From an uncultured Collinsella sp. (GTDB lineage Bacteria; Actinomycetota; Coriobacteriia; Coriobacteriales; Coriobacteriaceae), in NCBI GenBank assembly GCA_902492855.1, contig CABUMU010000019.1, forward strand, positions 1 through 21,618: a DNA stretch of 21,618 bases. The letters run 5' to 3'. The notes beneath the pieces are model-generated. The model saw only the letters and a list, made by a program, of their open reading frames with translations, had not been told where the DNA came from and did no database searches. This document shows, piece by piece, positions 1-7,762 of the stretch. Each line of letters opens with the position of its first letter. The first letter of the stretch is position 1. A program made the translations under genes and the position numbers.

Positions 1-1
1 G

Positions 2-1174
2 GGCGACAAGATCATCGCCATCGACTCCCACATCGACACCGTCGGCATCGGCAACATCGAGAACTGGGACGCCGATCCCTATGAGGGCTACGAGACCGAC
101 GAGATCATCTACGGCCGCGGCGGCTCCGACCAGGAGGGCGGCATGGCTTCTGCTACCTACGCTGCCAAGATGATGAAGGACATGGGCCTCATCCCCGAGG
201 GCTACAAGATCATGGTCGTCGGCACCGTCCAGGAAGAGGACTGCGACGGCATGTGCTGGCAGTACATCTACAACAAGGACGGCATTAAGCCCGAGTTCGT
301 CATTTCCACCGAGCCCACCGACGGCGGCATCTACCGCGGTCACCGCGGCCGCATGGAGATCCGCGTCGACGTTCACGGTACCTCCTGCCACGGCTCCGCT
401 CCCGACCGCGGCGACAACGCCATCTACAAGATGGCCGACATCATCGCCGACGTCCGCGCCCTCAACAACAACGGCTGCGACGAGTCGACCGACATCAAGG
501 GCCTCGTCAAGATGCTCGACCCCAAGTACAACCCCGAGCACTTCGAGGATGCCCGCTTCCTGGGCCGCGGCACCTGCACCGTCAGCCAGATCTTCTACAC
601 CAGCCCCAGCCGTTGCGCCGTGGCCGACTCCTGCGCCATCTCCATCGACCGTCGCATGACCGCCGGTGAGACCTGGGAGTCCTGCCTGGACGAGATCCGC
701 AACCTGCCGGCTGCCAAGAAGTACGGCGACGACGTGAAGGTCTCCATGTACATGTACGACCGTCCGTCCTGGACCGGCGAGGTCTACGAGACCGAGGCTT
801 ACTTCCCCACGTGGATCAACAAGGAGACCGCTCCGCACGTCAAGGCCCTCGTCGACGCCCACAAGGCTATGTTTGGTGACGAGCGCATCGGCTGCGAGCC
901 CAGCATGGACAAGCGCACCGGTCGTCCGCTGTGCGACAAGTGGACCTTCTCCACGAACTGCGTCTCCATCCAGGGCCGCTACGGCATCCCCTGCGTGGGC
1001 TTTGGCCCGGGTGCCGAGTCTCAGGCTCACGCTCCCAACGAGGTCACCTACAAGGACGACCTGGTCACCGCTGCTGCCATGTACGTGGCTGCCCTGAACC
1101 TCTACGATCCGAGCAAGGCCGATGGCGACGCCACCGTGTTCCGCGCCGGTCTGACCAACAACAAGATTGATTAG
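2..1174 (+). CDS. ygeY: YgeY-type M20 metallo-hydrolase, 5' truncated by window edge
   Basis: The reading frame is open from base 2, so the true start lies before the window; 390 codons plus stop remain. It is an M20-family zinc peptidase/deacylase, and overall it matches the selenium-metabolism-linked YgeY hydrolases. Visible metal-site motifs are SHIDTV near the start (His ligand and Asp), GRGGSDQEGG (bridging Asp), VQEEDCDG (catalytic and ligand Glu), STEPTDG (acidic ligand) and SQAHAPNE near the C terminus (last His ligand). CHGSAPDRGDNAI is the usual lid/dimerisation His region. The family is thought to act on an amide or ureido intermediate in purine-type nitrogen catabolism; the exact substrate is not settled. 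ygeW follows 201 nt downstream, the same pairing as in E. coli. Codons are strongly biased to the C-ending, highly expressed type. An internal ATG at 143 is not the start, because conserved motifs lie upstream of it. Confidence 0.9.
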   Translation, partial: GDKIIAIDSHIDTVGIGNIENWDADPYEGYETDEIIYGRGGSDQEGGMASATYAAKMMKDMGLIPEGYKIMVVGTVQEEDCDGMCWQYIYNKDGIKPEFVISTEPTDGGIYRGHRGRMEIRVDVHGTSCHGSAPDRGDNAIYKMADIIADVRALNNNGCDESTDIKGLVKMLDPKYNPEHFEDARFLGRGTCTVSQIFYTSPSRCAVADSCAISIDRRMTAGETWESCLDEIRNLPAAKKYGDDVKVSMYMYDRPSWTGEVYETEAYFPTWINKETAPHVKALVDAHKAMFGDERIGCEPSMDKRTGRPLCDKWTFSTNCVSIQGRYGIPCVGFGPGAESQAHAPNEVTYKDDLVTAAAMYVAALNLYDPSKADGDATVFRAGLTNNKID

Positions 1175-1196
1175 TCCCATTCCTCGATTTTGTTGA

Positions 1197-1221
1197 GCCG
1201 GGGGCTGCTCGTGTCCCCGGC
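1197..1221 (+). other. Hairpin in the ygeY-ygeW gap
   Basis: GCCGGGG (1197-1203) pairs with CCCCGGC (1215-1221) around an 11-nt loop, 22 nt after the ygeY stop. No T-run follows, so it is not a standard intrinsic terminator; an mRNA-stabilising or processing hairpin is possible. Just downstream, TTGACT at 1230-1235 resembles a -35 box, but the matching -10 (TATCTC, 1252-1257) is poor. It is therefore unclear whether ygeW has its own promoter. Confidence 0.4.
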
Positions 1222-1375
1222 ACCCCCTGTTGACTTGGGGCCCGCGGTCGTTATCTCCCATGCTTCCTCAACGGTGGCGGGTCCTCGTCATGGTGCTCTG
1301 CATGTTCTAGCCACACGCGCATGCCGGAGCACATCTACTCATTGCGATCGTTTCATCTTTAGAAAGGACATTTCC

Positions 1376-2578
1376 ATGGACGCTAAGTTTACCGAGCTCG
1401 TCGAGCAGCTGAACGGCCTCGATTTTAAGGGTATGTACGGCAGCGACTTCCTGCACACCTGGGACAAGACTACCGATGAGCTCAAGGCTCTCTACATCGT
1501 CGCCGACGCCCTGCGCGAGCTGCGCGAGAACAACGTCTCGTCCAAGATCTTCGACTCGGGTCTGGCCGTCTCCCTGTTCCGCGACAACTCCACCCGTACG
1601 CGCTTCTCCTTCTCTAAGGCCGCCAACCTGCTCGGCCTTGAGCTGCAGGACCTGGACGAGAAGAAGTCCCAGATCGCTCACGGCGAGACCGTCCGCGAGA
1701 CCGCTACCATGATCTCCTTCATGGCCGACGTCATCGGCATCCGCGATGACATGTACATCGGCAAGGGCGACGCCTACATGGCCGAGGTCTCTGAGTCCGT
1801 GCAGCAGGCCTACGAGGACGGCGTTCTGGATCACCGTCCCACGCTCATCTCCCTGCAGTCCGATTCCGACCACCCCACGCAGTCCTCTGCCGACATGCTC
1901 TACCTCATCAACGAGTTTGGCGGCCTCGAGAACCTCAAGGGCAAGAAGGTTGCCGTCACCTGGGCCTATTCGCCCTCTTACGGCAAGCCGCTGTCCTGCC
2001 CGCAGTCGCTGATCAGCCTGCTGCCCCGCTTTGGCATGGACGTCACCCTGGCTCACCCCGAGGGCTATGACCTCATGCCCGAGGTCGTCGAGCGCGCCAA
2101 GGGCTACGCCGCCGAGTCCGGCACCACCTTTAAGCAGGTCAACACCATGGCCGAGGCCTTCGAGGGCGCCGACATCGTGATCCCCAAGAGCTGGGCTCCG
2201 TTTGCCGCCATGGAGAAGCGCACCAACCTGTACGCCGAGGGCGACGACGCCGGCATCGCAGCGCTCGAGAAGGAGCTGCTCGCCCAGAACGCCACCCATC
2301 AGGACTGGTGCTCCACGACCGAGCTCATGGAGAAGACTGCCAACGGCCAAGACACCATCTTTATGCACCCGCTGCCCGCCGACATCTCCGGTGTTTCCTG
2401 TGAGCACGGCGAGGTTAACGCCGACGTCTTCGACATGCACCGCGTGGGCATGTACAAGGAGGCCAGCTACAAGCCGTACGCCATCGCTGCCATGATGTTC
2501 CTGCAGAAGGTTGCCGATCCCGCCGCTACCCTCAAGGCCCTCGACGAGCGCAACACCGCCCGTTGGCTCCAGGCCTAA
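1376..2578 (+). CDS. ygeW: Knotted carbamoyltransferase YgeW
   Basis: 400 aa, close to the usual YgeW length. It belongs to the aspartate/ornithine carbamoyltransferase fold. The carbamoyl-phosphate loop STRTR is at residues 72-76, the HPTQ motif at 166-169 and the HPLP motif at 331-334. The YgeW subgroup is a trefoil-knotted trimer of uncertain substrate, tied genetically to ygeX/ygeY and purine catabolism. It may release carbamoyl phosphate for ATP synthesis by the reverse reaction; that is inference. The ATG at 1376 is chosen because AGAAAGGA lies just upstream and the product then begins MDAKFTELVEQL as in the family. The frame stays open upstream to 1190, but that 62-residue extension is low-complexity and non-conserved. 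Codon bias is as strong as in the ribosomal genes downstream. A terminator follows. Confidence 0.93.
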   Translation: MDAKFTELVEQLNGLDFKGMYGSDFLHTWDKTTDELKALYIVADALRELRENNVSSKIFDSGLAVSLFRDNSTRTRFSFSKAANLLGLELQDLDEKKSQIAHGETVRETATMISFMADVIGIRDDMYIGKGDAYMAEVSESVQQAYEDGVLDHRPTLISLQSDSDHPTQSSADMLYLINEFGGLENLKGKKVAVTWAYSPSYGKPLSCPQSLISLLPRFGMDVTLAHPEGYDLMPEVVERAKGYAAESGTTFKQVNTMAEAFEGADIVIPKSWAPFAAMEKRTNLYAEGDDAGIAALEKELLAQNATHQDWCSTTELMEKTANGQDTIFMHPLPADISGVSCEHGEVNADVFDMHRVGMYKEASYKPYAIAAMMFLQKVADPAATLKALDERNTARWLQA

Positions 2579-2601
2579 AGCCGGGTTGAGGTAAGCCATG
2601 T

Positions 2602-2640
2602 AAAGGGGGCGCTCTGCCAACCGGCGGGGTGCCCTTTTTT
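2602..2640 (+). terminator. Probable intrinsic terminator after ygeW
   Basis: AAAGGG (2602-2607) pairs with CCCTTT (2632-2637), with an inner GCC/GGC pairing, and a six-T run covers 2635-2640. It lies 23 nt after the ygeW stop and would separate ygeY-ygeW from the nucleotidyltransferase gene. The stem is imperfect in its middle. Confidence 0.6.
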
Positions 2641-2727
2641 GCATCGCGGGCGTGCGGGATAAGCGCTTTCGATGTGGATGCCCGCGGCGCGAGTTATGGG
2701 TACGATGGTTTCGGGGGAGGTATCACC

Positions 2728-3342
2728 ATGAGACTTGGATGCGTCATTATGGCTTCGGGCGAGGGCAAGCGGTTTGGCTCTAACAAGATGCTCGCCGATA
2801 TCTATGGCAAGCCGCTGATTGCCCGGACCATTGATTCGGTTCCCCGGGGCTTTGACGTTGTGGTTTCGACGCGTTGGCCCGAGGTCGCTCAGATTTGCGA
2901 GGACAAGCATTGCCCGTGCGTGCTGCATGATGGCGAGTTGCGCAGCGAAAACGTCCGTGCGGGCCTTTCGTGGGGAGTCGAACGCAACTGGAAAGGTTGC
3001 CTCTTTTTGCCGGGCGACCAGCCGCTCGTGAGTTCGGATTCTTTTGAGGCTATGGTTCGTGCATTTGATGAGCGTGGCCGCAAGCATCCGGTGCGTCTTG
3101 CGTGCAACGGTGAGCCTTCGAGCCCGGTGCTCTTTCCGGCGGAACTGTTCGATGCACTTATGTGTCTTGAGGGCAAGGACGGTGGCGGTTCGATCCTTAA
3201 GGACCGTACCGACGTTGCGCTGGTCGAAGCGCACGCCTACGAGCTGTGGGACGTCGATACCGCCAAGGGACAGCGACGCATAGCGGAGCATATCGCCGCC
3301 TGCTCGTATTTTGATCGCGTGGCCAACTGCATCAATCAATAA
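2728..3342 (+). CDS. MobA/MocA-like nucleotidyltransferase (molybdenum cofactor cytidylyl/guanylyltransferase type)
   Basis: 204 aa of the MobA-like NTP-transferase fold. The nucleotide-binding signature ASGEGKRFGSNKML is at residues 9-22 and the Mg-binding GDQP at 96-99. Such proteins add CMP or GMP to molybdopterin; next to yqeB, yqeC and xdhC genes they are usually the MocA/YgfJ type serving a selenium-dependent molybdenum hydroxylase. Which nucleotide is used cannot be read from the sequence. The ATG at 2728 follows GGGGGAGG at 2713-2720 with 7-nt spacing. An in-frame upstream extension to 2629 has no ribosome site and would overlap the terminator, so it is rejected. The hydantoinase gene starts 9 nt after the stop, so the two are probably co-transcribed. 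Codon bias is clearly weaker than in ygeY/ygeW. Confidence 0.82.
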   Translation: MRLGCVIMASGEGKRFGSNKMLADIYGKPLIARTIDSVPRGFDVVVSTRWPEVAQICEDKHCPCVLHDGELRSENVRAGLSWGVERNWKGCLFLPGDQPLVSSDSFEAMVRAFDERGRKHPVRLACNGEPSSPVLFPAELFDALMCLEGKDGGGSILKDRTDVALVEAHAYELWDVDTAKGQRRIAEHIAACSYFDRVANCINQ

Positions 3343-3351
3343 GGAGCAATT

Positions 3352-4719
3352 ATGATCATCATCAAAAACGGCGCGCTCGTGACGCCCCAGGGGCTTCGCC
3401 GCGCCGATCTTGCCATGGAGGGCGATAAGATCGTGCGGATCGCCGCGGCGATTGAGCCGGCCGAGGGCGACACCGTCGAGGATGCCGTGGGCTGTTGGGT
3501 GTTTCCCGGCTTTATCGACGGCCACACGCACATGCAGTGCTGGACCGGCATGGATTGGACGGCCGATAGCTTTGAGACCGGCACGCGCGCGGCTGCCTGC
3601 GGCGGCACGACGACCATTGTGGACTACGCGACGGCCGATCGCGGCGTGACCATGCCCGATGCCTTGGCCGAGTGGCATCGCCGCGCCGACGGCACCTGCA
3701 CGGCCAACTACGCCTTTCATATGGCACTCGCCGAGTGGAACGAGCGCAACCGCGCCGATCTCTCGGCCATGCGCGAGGCGGGCGTATCGTCGTTCAAGAC
3801 CTACTTTGCCTACGATCATCTGCGCCTGGACGATGCCGAGACGCTCGAGGTGCTCGAGGAGCTCAAGCGTATTGGCGGCATACTGTGCGTGCATTGCGAG
3901 AACGGTACGCTGGTGGACGAGCTGCAGAAGCGCGTGTACGAGCAGGGTATCCACGGGCCCGAGGGCCATGCGCTCAGCCGTCCGGATGTGTGCGAGGCCG
4001 AGGCAGTGAGCCGTCTGCTATATCTGGCGCACCTGGCCGGCGACGCACCGGTCAACGTGGTGCACCTTTCGACCAAGCTGGGGCTCGAGGCCATCCGTGC
4101 CGCCAAGGCGCGCGGGCAGAAGAATATCTATGTCGAGACCTGCCCTCAGTATCTGATGCTCGACGATACGTGCTTCTTGGAGCGGGGCGAGGACGGCTTT
4201 GCGGGTGCCAAGTATGTGATGAGCCCACCGCTGCGCCATGCGGGTGACCGTGCGGCACTGCGCGAGGCGCTTGTGGCCGGCGAGATCGATACGATTGCGA
4301 CCGACCACTGCAGCTTTAACCTACACGGGCAAAAGGACCGCGGGCGCGACGACTTCCGCGCGATTCCCAACGGCGGGCCCGGCGTCGAGCATCGCCCCGT
4401 CGCGATCGCCACGAGCTTTGAGGGACAGCTGGGCCCCGAGGATCTGTGCCGCTTGATGAGCGAGAACCCGGCGCGCGTGTTTGGCATGTACCCGCGCAAG
4501 GGTTGTCTTACCGAGGGCTCCGATGCCGACGTGTGCGTGTGGGATCCCCAGGCGCGTTGGACCATTCGCGCGGCGACGCAGCATCAGGCTGTGGACTACA
4601 CGCCGCTCGAGGGCTTTGAAGCGCATGGCCGCGCCAAGGCTGTGTTTGTGAACGGCGTGTTGGTGGCGCGCGACGGCGAGCCCACCGGAGCCCAGCCCGG
4701 CCGCTACGTCCCCCGCTAG
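3352..4719 (+). CDS. hydA: D-hydantoinase/dihydropyrimidinase-like cyclic amidohydrolase (HydA/HyuA)
   Basis: 455 aa, standard length for the dihydropyrimidinase branch of the amidohydrolase superfamily. The binuclear metal site is complete: HTH (His58, His60), the carboxylated lysine in SFKTYF (Lys149), His181 in CVHCENG, His238 in VVHLSTKLG, and Asp318 in ATDHCSF. It would open or close a hydantoin- or dihydropyrimidine-like ring. In E. coli the counterpart (ygeZ/hyuA) lies beside ygeY, which fits a role in purine-derived intermediates. The ATG at 3352 has AAGGAG at 3342-3347. The gene is followed, 27 nt after its stop, by a perfect palindrome and then by yqeC on the other strand. The true substrate is unknown. 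Confidence 0.9.
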   Translation: MIIIKNGALVTPQGLRRADLAMEGDKIVRIAAAIEPAEGDTVEDAVGCWVFPGFIDGHTHMQCWTGMDWTADSFETGTRAAACGGTTTIVDYATADRGVTMPDALAEWHRRADGTCTANYAFHMALAEWNERNRADLSAMREAGVSSFKTYFAYDHLRLDDAETLEVLEELKRIGGILCVHCENGTLVDELQKRVYEQGIHGPEGHALSRPDVCEAEAVSRLLYLAHLAGDAPVNVVHLSTKLGLEAIRAAKARGQKNIYVETCPQYLMLDDTCFLERGEDGFAGAKYVMSPPLRHAGDRAALREALVAGEIDTIATDHCSFNLHGQKDRGRDDFRAIPNGGPGVEHRPVAIATSFEGQLGPEDLCRLMSENPARVFGMYPRKGCLTEGSDADVCVWDPQARWTIRAATQHQAVDYTPLEGFEAHGRAKAVFVNGVLVARDGEPTGAQPGRYVPR

Positions 4720-4746
4720 CAGGAAGATCACCGGATTTCCCTTCTC

Positions 4747-4813
4747 AGTTGCGGTGGAATAGTTCCTGTTTAGCCGCCAAATAGGCCGTTTCAGGAACTA
4801 TTCCACCGCAACT
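4747..4813. repeat. Palindromic repeat, copy 1 (22-bp perfect arms)
   Basis: The left arm 4747-4768 starts AGTTGCGGTGGAATAG; the right arm 4792-4813 is its exact reverse complement; the 23-nt loop is 4769-4791. It lies between the convergent genes hydA and yqeC, with no T-run on either side. A second copy at 7540-7606 shares the arms but not the loop. At the one differing arm position both sides changed together (G:C here, A:T there), so the pairing is kept. This is a REP- or small MITE-like element, or a bidirectional transcription or processing signal. Confidence 0.85.
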
Positions 4814-4838
4814 TATAGGCCTGCTGGGGCAGCGCCAG

Positions 4839-5573
4839 CTACTTGAGGCTGGTGGCGATGAGGGGGCGGCCGAGGGCTGCCTCGAAGCGGTCGGCCATCG
4901 TGGGGTCGCTGAGCGTGTCGACTTGGTTGAGCATGATACGGACATTGTTGAGGTTCAGCATCCGCAGCTCGGCATTGAGCGCCATGGCGACGCGCTCGGG
5001 CGTGGCGATGTCGGTGGGCTCGCAGCCGCAACGCTCGCAGAAGAGCTCGGGGCGGTGGACAACCTTGGCGACGGGCTTGCCCAGCCCCGAGGCGCCGACG
5101 ATCCAGGCAACATTTGCCGTGTCGGCGGGAATTACCGGCTCCCAGGCGGCATGTGCCTTGAGCGGGAGTCGCTTGCTGCCATCTGCCTCGGCCAACACAT
5201 AGTCAAAGCGCTGCGCCAACTCGTTGAGCGGCTCGGCGGGCGCGGAGAGCTTGCCTGTCTCCGGGTCCAAAACACCCGCCTGGCAGATGCTTCCGCGCAC
5301 AAGGCCCGCGCAGGCCTCGCAGGTGCAACCGGGGACATGTGCGGCGCCTGGCTTCCAAGGCGCGGCGTCCAGGCGACGGCTCGACCCGTTCCATGGCACG
5401 CCGGCGACGGGAAACATGTGCGTGGTGGTGCAGAGGAGCACGCGGCCGCCAGCGCGCATGAGCTCGAGACCCAGCGTCTTCAGCAGTGTCGACTTGCCGC
5501 CACTGCCGATAATCGCGGTAATGCCCGGCTCGATCTTGAGCGCGGAGGCAAGGTTTCCGTCCGTCGTTTCCAT
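4839..5573 (-). CDS. yqeC: YqeC, putative selenium-dependent hydroxylase accessory ATPase
   Basis: 244 aa. A P-loop GSGGKST sits at residues 23-29, followed by LLCTTTHMFP, the pattern of the YqeC family, which accompanies selenium-dependent molybdenum hydroxylases. Two Cys clusters are visible: CTCEAC in the middle and CERCGCEP further on; they could bind metal or labile selenium, which is inference. The biochemical role is not established; insertion or activation of the Se/Mo centre is the usual proposal. It is the only gene of the cluster on the minus strand and is divergent from yqeB across a 102-nt gap. The ATG (complement of 5571-5573) has only a weak GGTGA four bases upstream. The stop lies 25 nt from palindrome copy 1. 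Confidence 0.85.
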   Translation of the reverse strand: METTDGNLASALKIEPGITAIIGSGGKSTLLKTLGLELMRAGGRVLLCTTTHMFPVAGVPWNGSSRRLDAAPWKPGAAHVPGCTCEACAGLVRGSICQAGVLDPETGKLSAPAEPLNELAQRFDYVLAEADGSKRLPLKAHAAWEPVIPADTANVAWIVGASGLGKPVAKVVHRPELFCERCGCEPTDIATPERVAMALNAELRMLNLNNVRIMLNQVDTLSDPTMADRFEAALGRPLIATSLK

Positions 5574-5675
5574 CTGTTCACCGCCGTATAATACTGTGAT
5601 AATAAATAATCATCAGAGTAGCGGTCGAACCGCTTTTGCTCTGCTCAAACCGTAGCACAGGGAGGTGCCCCGGGA
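5574..5675. promoter_or_regulatory. Divergent yqeC/yqeB promoter region with hairpin
   Basis: This AT-rich gap contains a perfect TATAAT at 5587-5592 on the plus strand, though no good -35 box stands in front of it. TATTAT boxes for the minus strand lie at 5588-5593 and 5599-5604. An inverted repeat follows: CAGAG (5614-5618) with CTCTG (5639-5643), and inside it AGCGGT (5620-5625) with ACCGCT (5629-5634) around a CGA centre. It could be an operator shared by both genes or an attenuator-like hairpin in the yqeB leader. The yqeB ribosome site is GGAGGTG at 5661-5667. Confidence 0.4.
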
Positions 5676-6470
5676 ATGCTCGTTTATGTTCGCGGCGCCG
5701 GCGATATCGCCACGGGTGTCGCTGCCCGTTTGGTGCGCGCCGGCGTGTCGGTTGTCATGGCCGATATCGCGGCCCCCACGTGTATCCGTCGCACAATCAG
5801 TTTTTGCGAGGCCATTCGCCTGGGCGAGGTCCAGGTCGAGGGCATTCGCGCTCGCTTGGCGCAGACGCCGGCAGAGGCGCTTGCAATTACCGAGGCCGGA
5901 GACGTCGCCGTCGTGGTAGACCCCCAGGCCAAGATGCTTGACGAACTGAAACCCGCGGCCGTGGTCGACGCGATTCTGGCCAAGCGCAACTTGGGCACCA
6001 CGCGCGACATGGCGCCTGCCGTCATCGCCGTGGGGCCGGGCTTTACCGCGCCGGTTGACTGCGACGCCGTGGTCGAGACCATGCGCGGGCATTTTCTCGG
6101 CCGTGTCATTACCCAAGGTTCGCCCCAGCCCAACACGGGCGTGCCGGGCATGATCGCCGGCTATGGCAAGGAGCGTGTTATCCACAGCCCCGCCGCCGGC
6201 GTGTTTCGGTCCGACCGCGCAATCGGCGACATCGTGAGCGCTGGAGACGTGATTGGCTACGCGGGCGATACGCCCATGTGCACGCAGATCGATGGCTGTC
6301 TGCGCGGGCTTTTGGCGAATGGCGTACAGGTGACTGAGGGCTTTAAATGCGCCGATGTCGATCCGCGCGGCGATGCCAGCTATATCAACTACATTTCGGA
6401 CAAGGCGACGTCGGTCGGCGGCGGCGTGCTCGAGGCACTCGCTATGCTCACCGATGTCTTTAGAGGATAG
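5676..6470 (+). CDS. yqeB: YqeB, selenium-dependent molybdenum hydroxylase system protein
   Basis: 264 aa. A Rossmann-like GAGDIATG motif lies at residues 7-14 and the family-typical ITQGSPQPNTGVPG stretch in the second half. It resembles the EF2563/YqeB family found next to xdhC, yqeC and selD-linked molybdenum hydroxylases. Its biochemical function is unknown; it is assumed to help selenium delivery or cofactor maturation. The ATG at 5676 has a strong GGAGGTG with 8-nt spacing. The xdhC-type gene begins 9 nt after its stop, so these two form an operon. Codon use is ordinary GC-rich, without the strong bias of ygeY/ygeW. Confidence 0.88.
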   Translation: MLVYVRGAGDIATGVAARLVRAGVSVVMADIAAPTCIRRTISFCEAIRLGEVQVEGIRARLAQTPAEALAITEAGDVAVVVDPQAKMLDELKPAAVVDAILAKRNLGTTRDMAPAVIAVGPGFTAPVDCDAVVETMRGHFLGRVITQGSPQPNTGVPGMIAGYGKERVIHSPAAGVFRSDRAIGDIVSAGDVIGYAGDTPMCTQIDGCLRGLLANGVQVTEGFKCADVDPRGDASYINYISDKATSVGGGVLEALAMLTDVFRG

Positions 6471-6479
6471 AAGGCGGCA

Positions 6480-7523
6480 ATGGAAAAGCTCGATGTTGTG
6501 AATGCGGCGCTTGCCGCCCTGCGTGCTGGCGAGACGTGCGAGCTCGTGGTCGTGGCCGGTACGGCGGGGTCGTCACCGCGCGGTGTGGGCGCATGGATGA
6601 CTGTCTTTGCCGATGGCAGCCAGGCGGGCACTATCGGCGGCGGCAAGATTGAGCTCTTTGCGCTGGATGAGGCGCGCGAGCTCCTGAGCGCGGGACAGTC
6701 GCGTCTGGTCCGCTACACCATGGGCGGCGAGAACTCCGATACCGGCATGATCTGCGGCGGAGCCATCTGCCTGTGCTACCTGCATCTGGATGCGACCAAG
6801 GTGCCGTTGTTTCAGGCGATTGCCGATGTGCTGGCGTATCGTCGTATCGGCGACTTCGTCATCGACTTTGAGCCGTTTATCGCGAGCGCGCTCGAGGGCG
6901 ATGCGGCCGAGTACCATGGCGAGGAATCGCGCCGCACCATTGCGGCCTGCCCCGGGCTTTCGCTGGTGGGGGAGGGGAGTAAGGTCACCTACACCAACGC
7001 TGCCTCCGAGATTCCCGCGGCGCACATCGAGACGCTCTGCCCCGAGGGTCTGACCTATATCTTTGGCTGCGGCCACGTGGGAGCAGCGACGGCGCGGGTG
7101 CTCACGGCGGCGGGCTTTGCCGTCGTGGTGTGCGACGACCGCCCCGGCACGCTGGCCCCCGATTGGGTGCCCGGTGTCTACGATCGTCGTCTTGTCGACT
7201 ACAAGAACCTGAGCAAGCAGTGCCCCATCGGCCCGCGCGACCTGGTGGTCGTTGCCACGGCGGGTCACAAGTCCGATATCGACGTGGTGATTCAGGCCAT
7301 GCGCGCCAAACCCGCCTATCTGGGCTGCCTGGGCTCGCGCCGTAAGACGGCCTTTGTGCACGCCCGCCTGGAGCAGGAGGGCTTTACGCAGGAGCAAATC
7401 GGCGAGCTGCACCTGCCGATCGGAGTCGCCATCGAGGCCGAGGACCCCGAGGAGATCGCCATCTCCATCGCCGCCGAGATGATCCACCTGCGCCGCACCA
7501 AGCTCGTCCCCCGCAAGCGCTAA
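6480..7523 (+). CDS. xdhC: XdhC-family molybdenum hydroxylase maturation factor
   Basis: 347 aa with both halves of the XdhC/CoxI family. The N-terminal domain has GTAGSSPRGVGAWM at residues 27-40 and GTIGGGKIE at 50-58, and a short Cys-containing GGENSDTGMICGG segment at 82-94. The C-terminal Rossmann domain starts with IFGCGHVG around residue 196 and includes VCDDRPGT. XdhC proteins bind molybdenum cofactor, promote its sulfuration (here perhaps selenation) and insert it into xanthine dehydrogenase-type enzymes. With yqeB directly upstream, the Se-dependent subfamily is likely. The hydroxylase itself is not in the window. The ATG at 6480 is preceded by AGAAGG. Palindrome copy 2 begins 17 nt after the stop. 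Confidence 0.88.
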   Translation: MEKLDVVNAALAALRAGETCELVVVAGTAGSSPRGVGAWMTVFADGSQAGTIGGGKIELFALDEARELLSAGQSRLVRYTMGGENSDTGMICGGAICLCYLHLDATKVPLFQAIADVLAYRRIGDFVIDFEPFIASALEGDAAEYHGEESRRTIAACPGLSLVGEGSKVTYTNAASEIPAAHIETLCPEGLTYIFGCGHVGAATARVLTAAGFAVVVCDDRPGTLAPDWVPGVYDRRLVDYKNLSKQCPIGPRDLVVVATAGHKSDIDVVIQAMRAKPAYLGCLGSRRKTAFVHARLEQEGFTQEQIGELHLPIGVAIEAEDPEEIAISIAAEMIHLRRTKLVPRKR

Positions 7524-7539
7524 TCGCATCCTCGATATG

Positions 7540-7606
7540 AGTTGCGGTGAAATAGTTCCTAGATGGGCCCGACGGGCGGTCAGCCAGGAACTATTTCACC
7601 GCAACT
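7540..7606. repeat. Palindromic repeat, copy 2 (21-bp perfect arms)
   Basis: The left arm 7540-7560 starts AGTTGCGGTGAAATAG; the right arm 7586-7606 is its exact reverse complement; the 25-nt loop is unrelated to that of copy 1. Total length (67 bp) equals that of copy 1 (4747-4813). A CTTTT run at 7610-7614 follows, so it could end transcription from xdhC. It sits exactly at the border between the catabolic cluster and the ribosomal protein genes. Confidence 0.85.
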
Positions 7607-7677
7607 GCTCTTTTGATCCCCTAGGGTTCAATATGTGCGGGGGAGTTGTGGAGTTGTGCAGGCAGACGAGGGTTTTC

Positions 7678-7706
7678 TGGAAATACGCTCCCGATGCGCG
7701 TATAGT
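7678..7706 (+). promoter_or_regulatory. Candidate promoter of the rplE-led ribosomal operon
   Basis: TGGAAA (7678-7683, 4 of 6 to TTGACA), a 17-bp spacer, then TATAGT (7701-7706, 5 of 6 to TATAAT). It is the best sigma70-type match in the 320-nt gap before rplE, and would give a leader of roughly 130 nt. The gap otherwise has palindrome copy 2 at its left end and no credible gene. Confidence 0.55.
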
Positions 7707-7762
7707 ACCGATTGTTTTGTCGGCTCCTGCTGCGTCGAGTCCAAACCGCGAAATGCCATGAG

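Noticed and set aside
1190..1375. N-terminal extension of ygeW
   Set aside because: The frame is open but the 62 residues are unlike YgeW, and a good ribosome site precedes the ATG at 1376.
1307..2644. Long open frame on the minus strand opposite ygeW (445 codons)
   Set aside because: It is a mirror of the GC-rich, strongly codon-biased ygeW gene; the translation is low-complexity (Gly, Val, Leu, Asp, His) with no recognisable domain.
2575..3969. Minus-strand open frame of 464 codons across the nucleotidyltransferase and hydA genes
   Set aside because: It spans two clearly coding plus-strand genes and their intergenic region, and its translation resembles no family.
4747..4813. Simple Rho-independent terminator between hydA and yqeC
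   Set aside because: The stem is strong, but no T-run follows in either direction, and the same palindrome recurs at 7540-7606 in a different context; a repeat family fits better.
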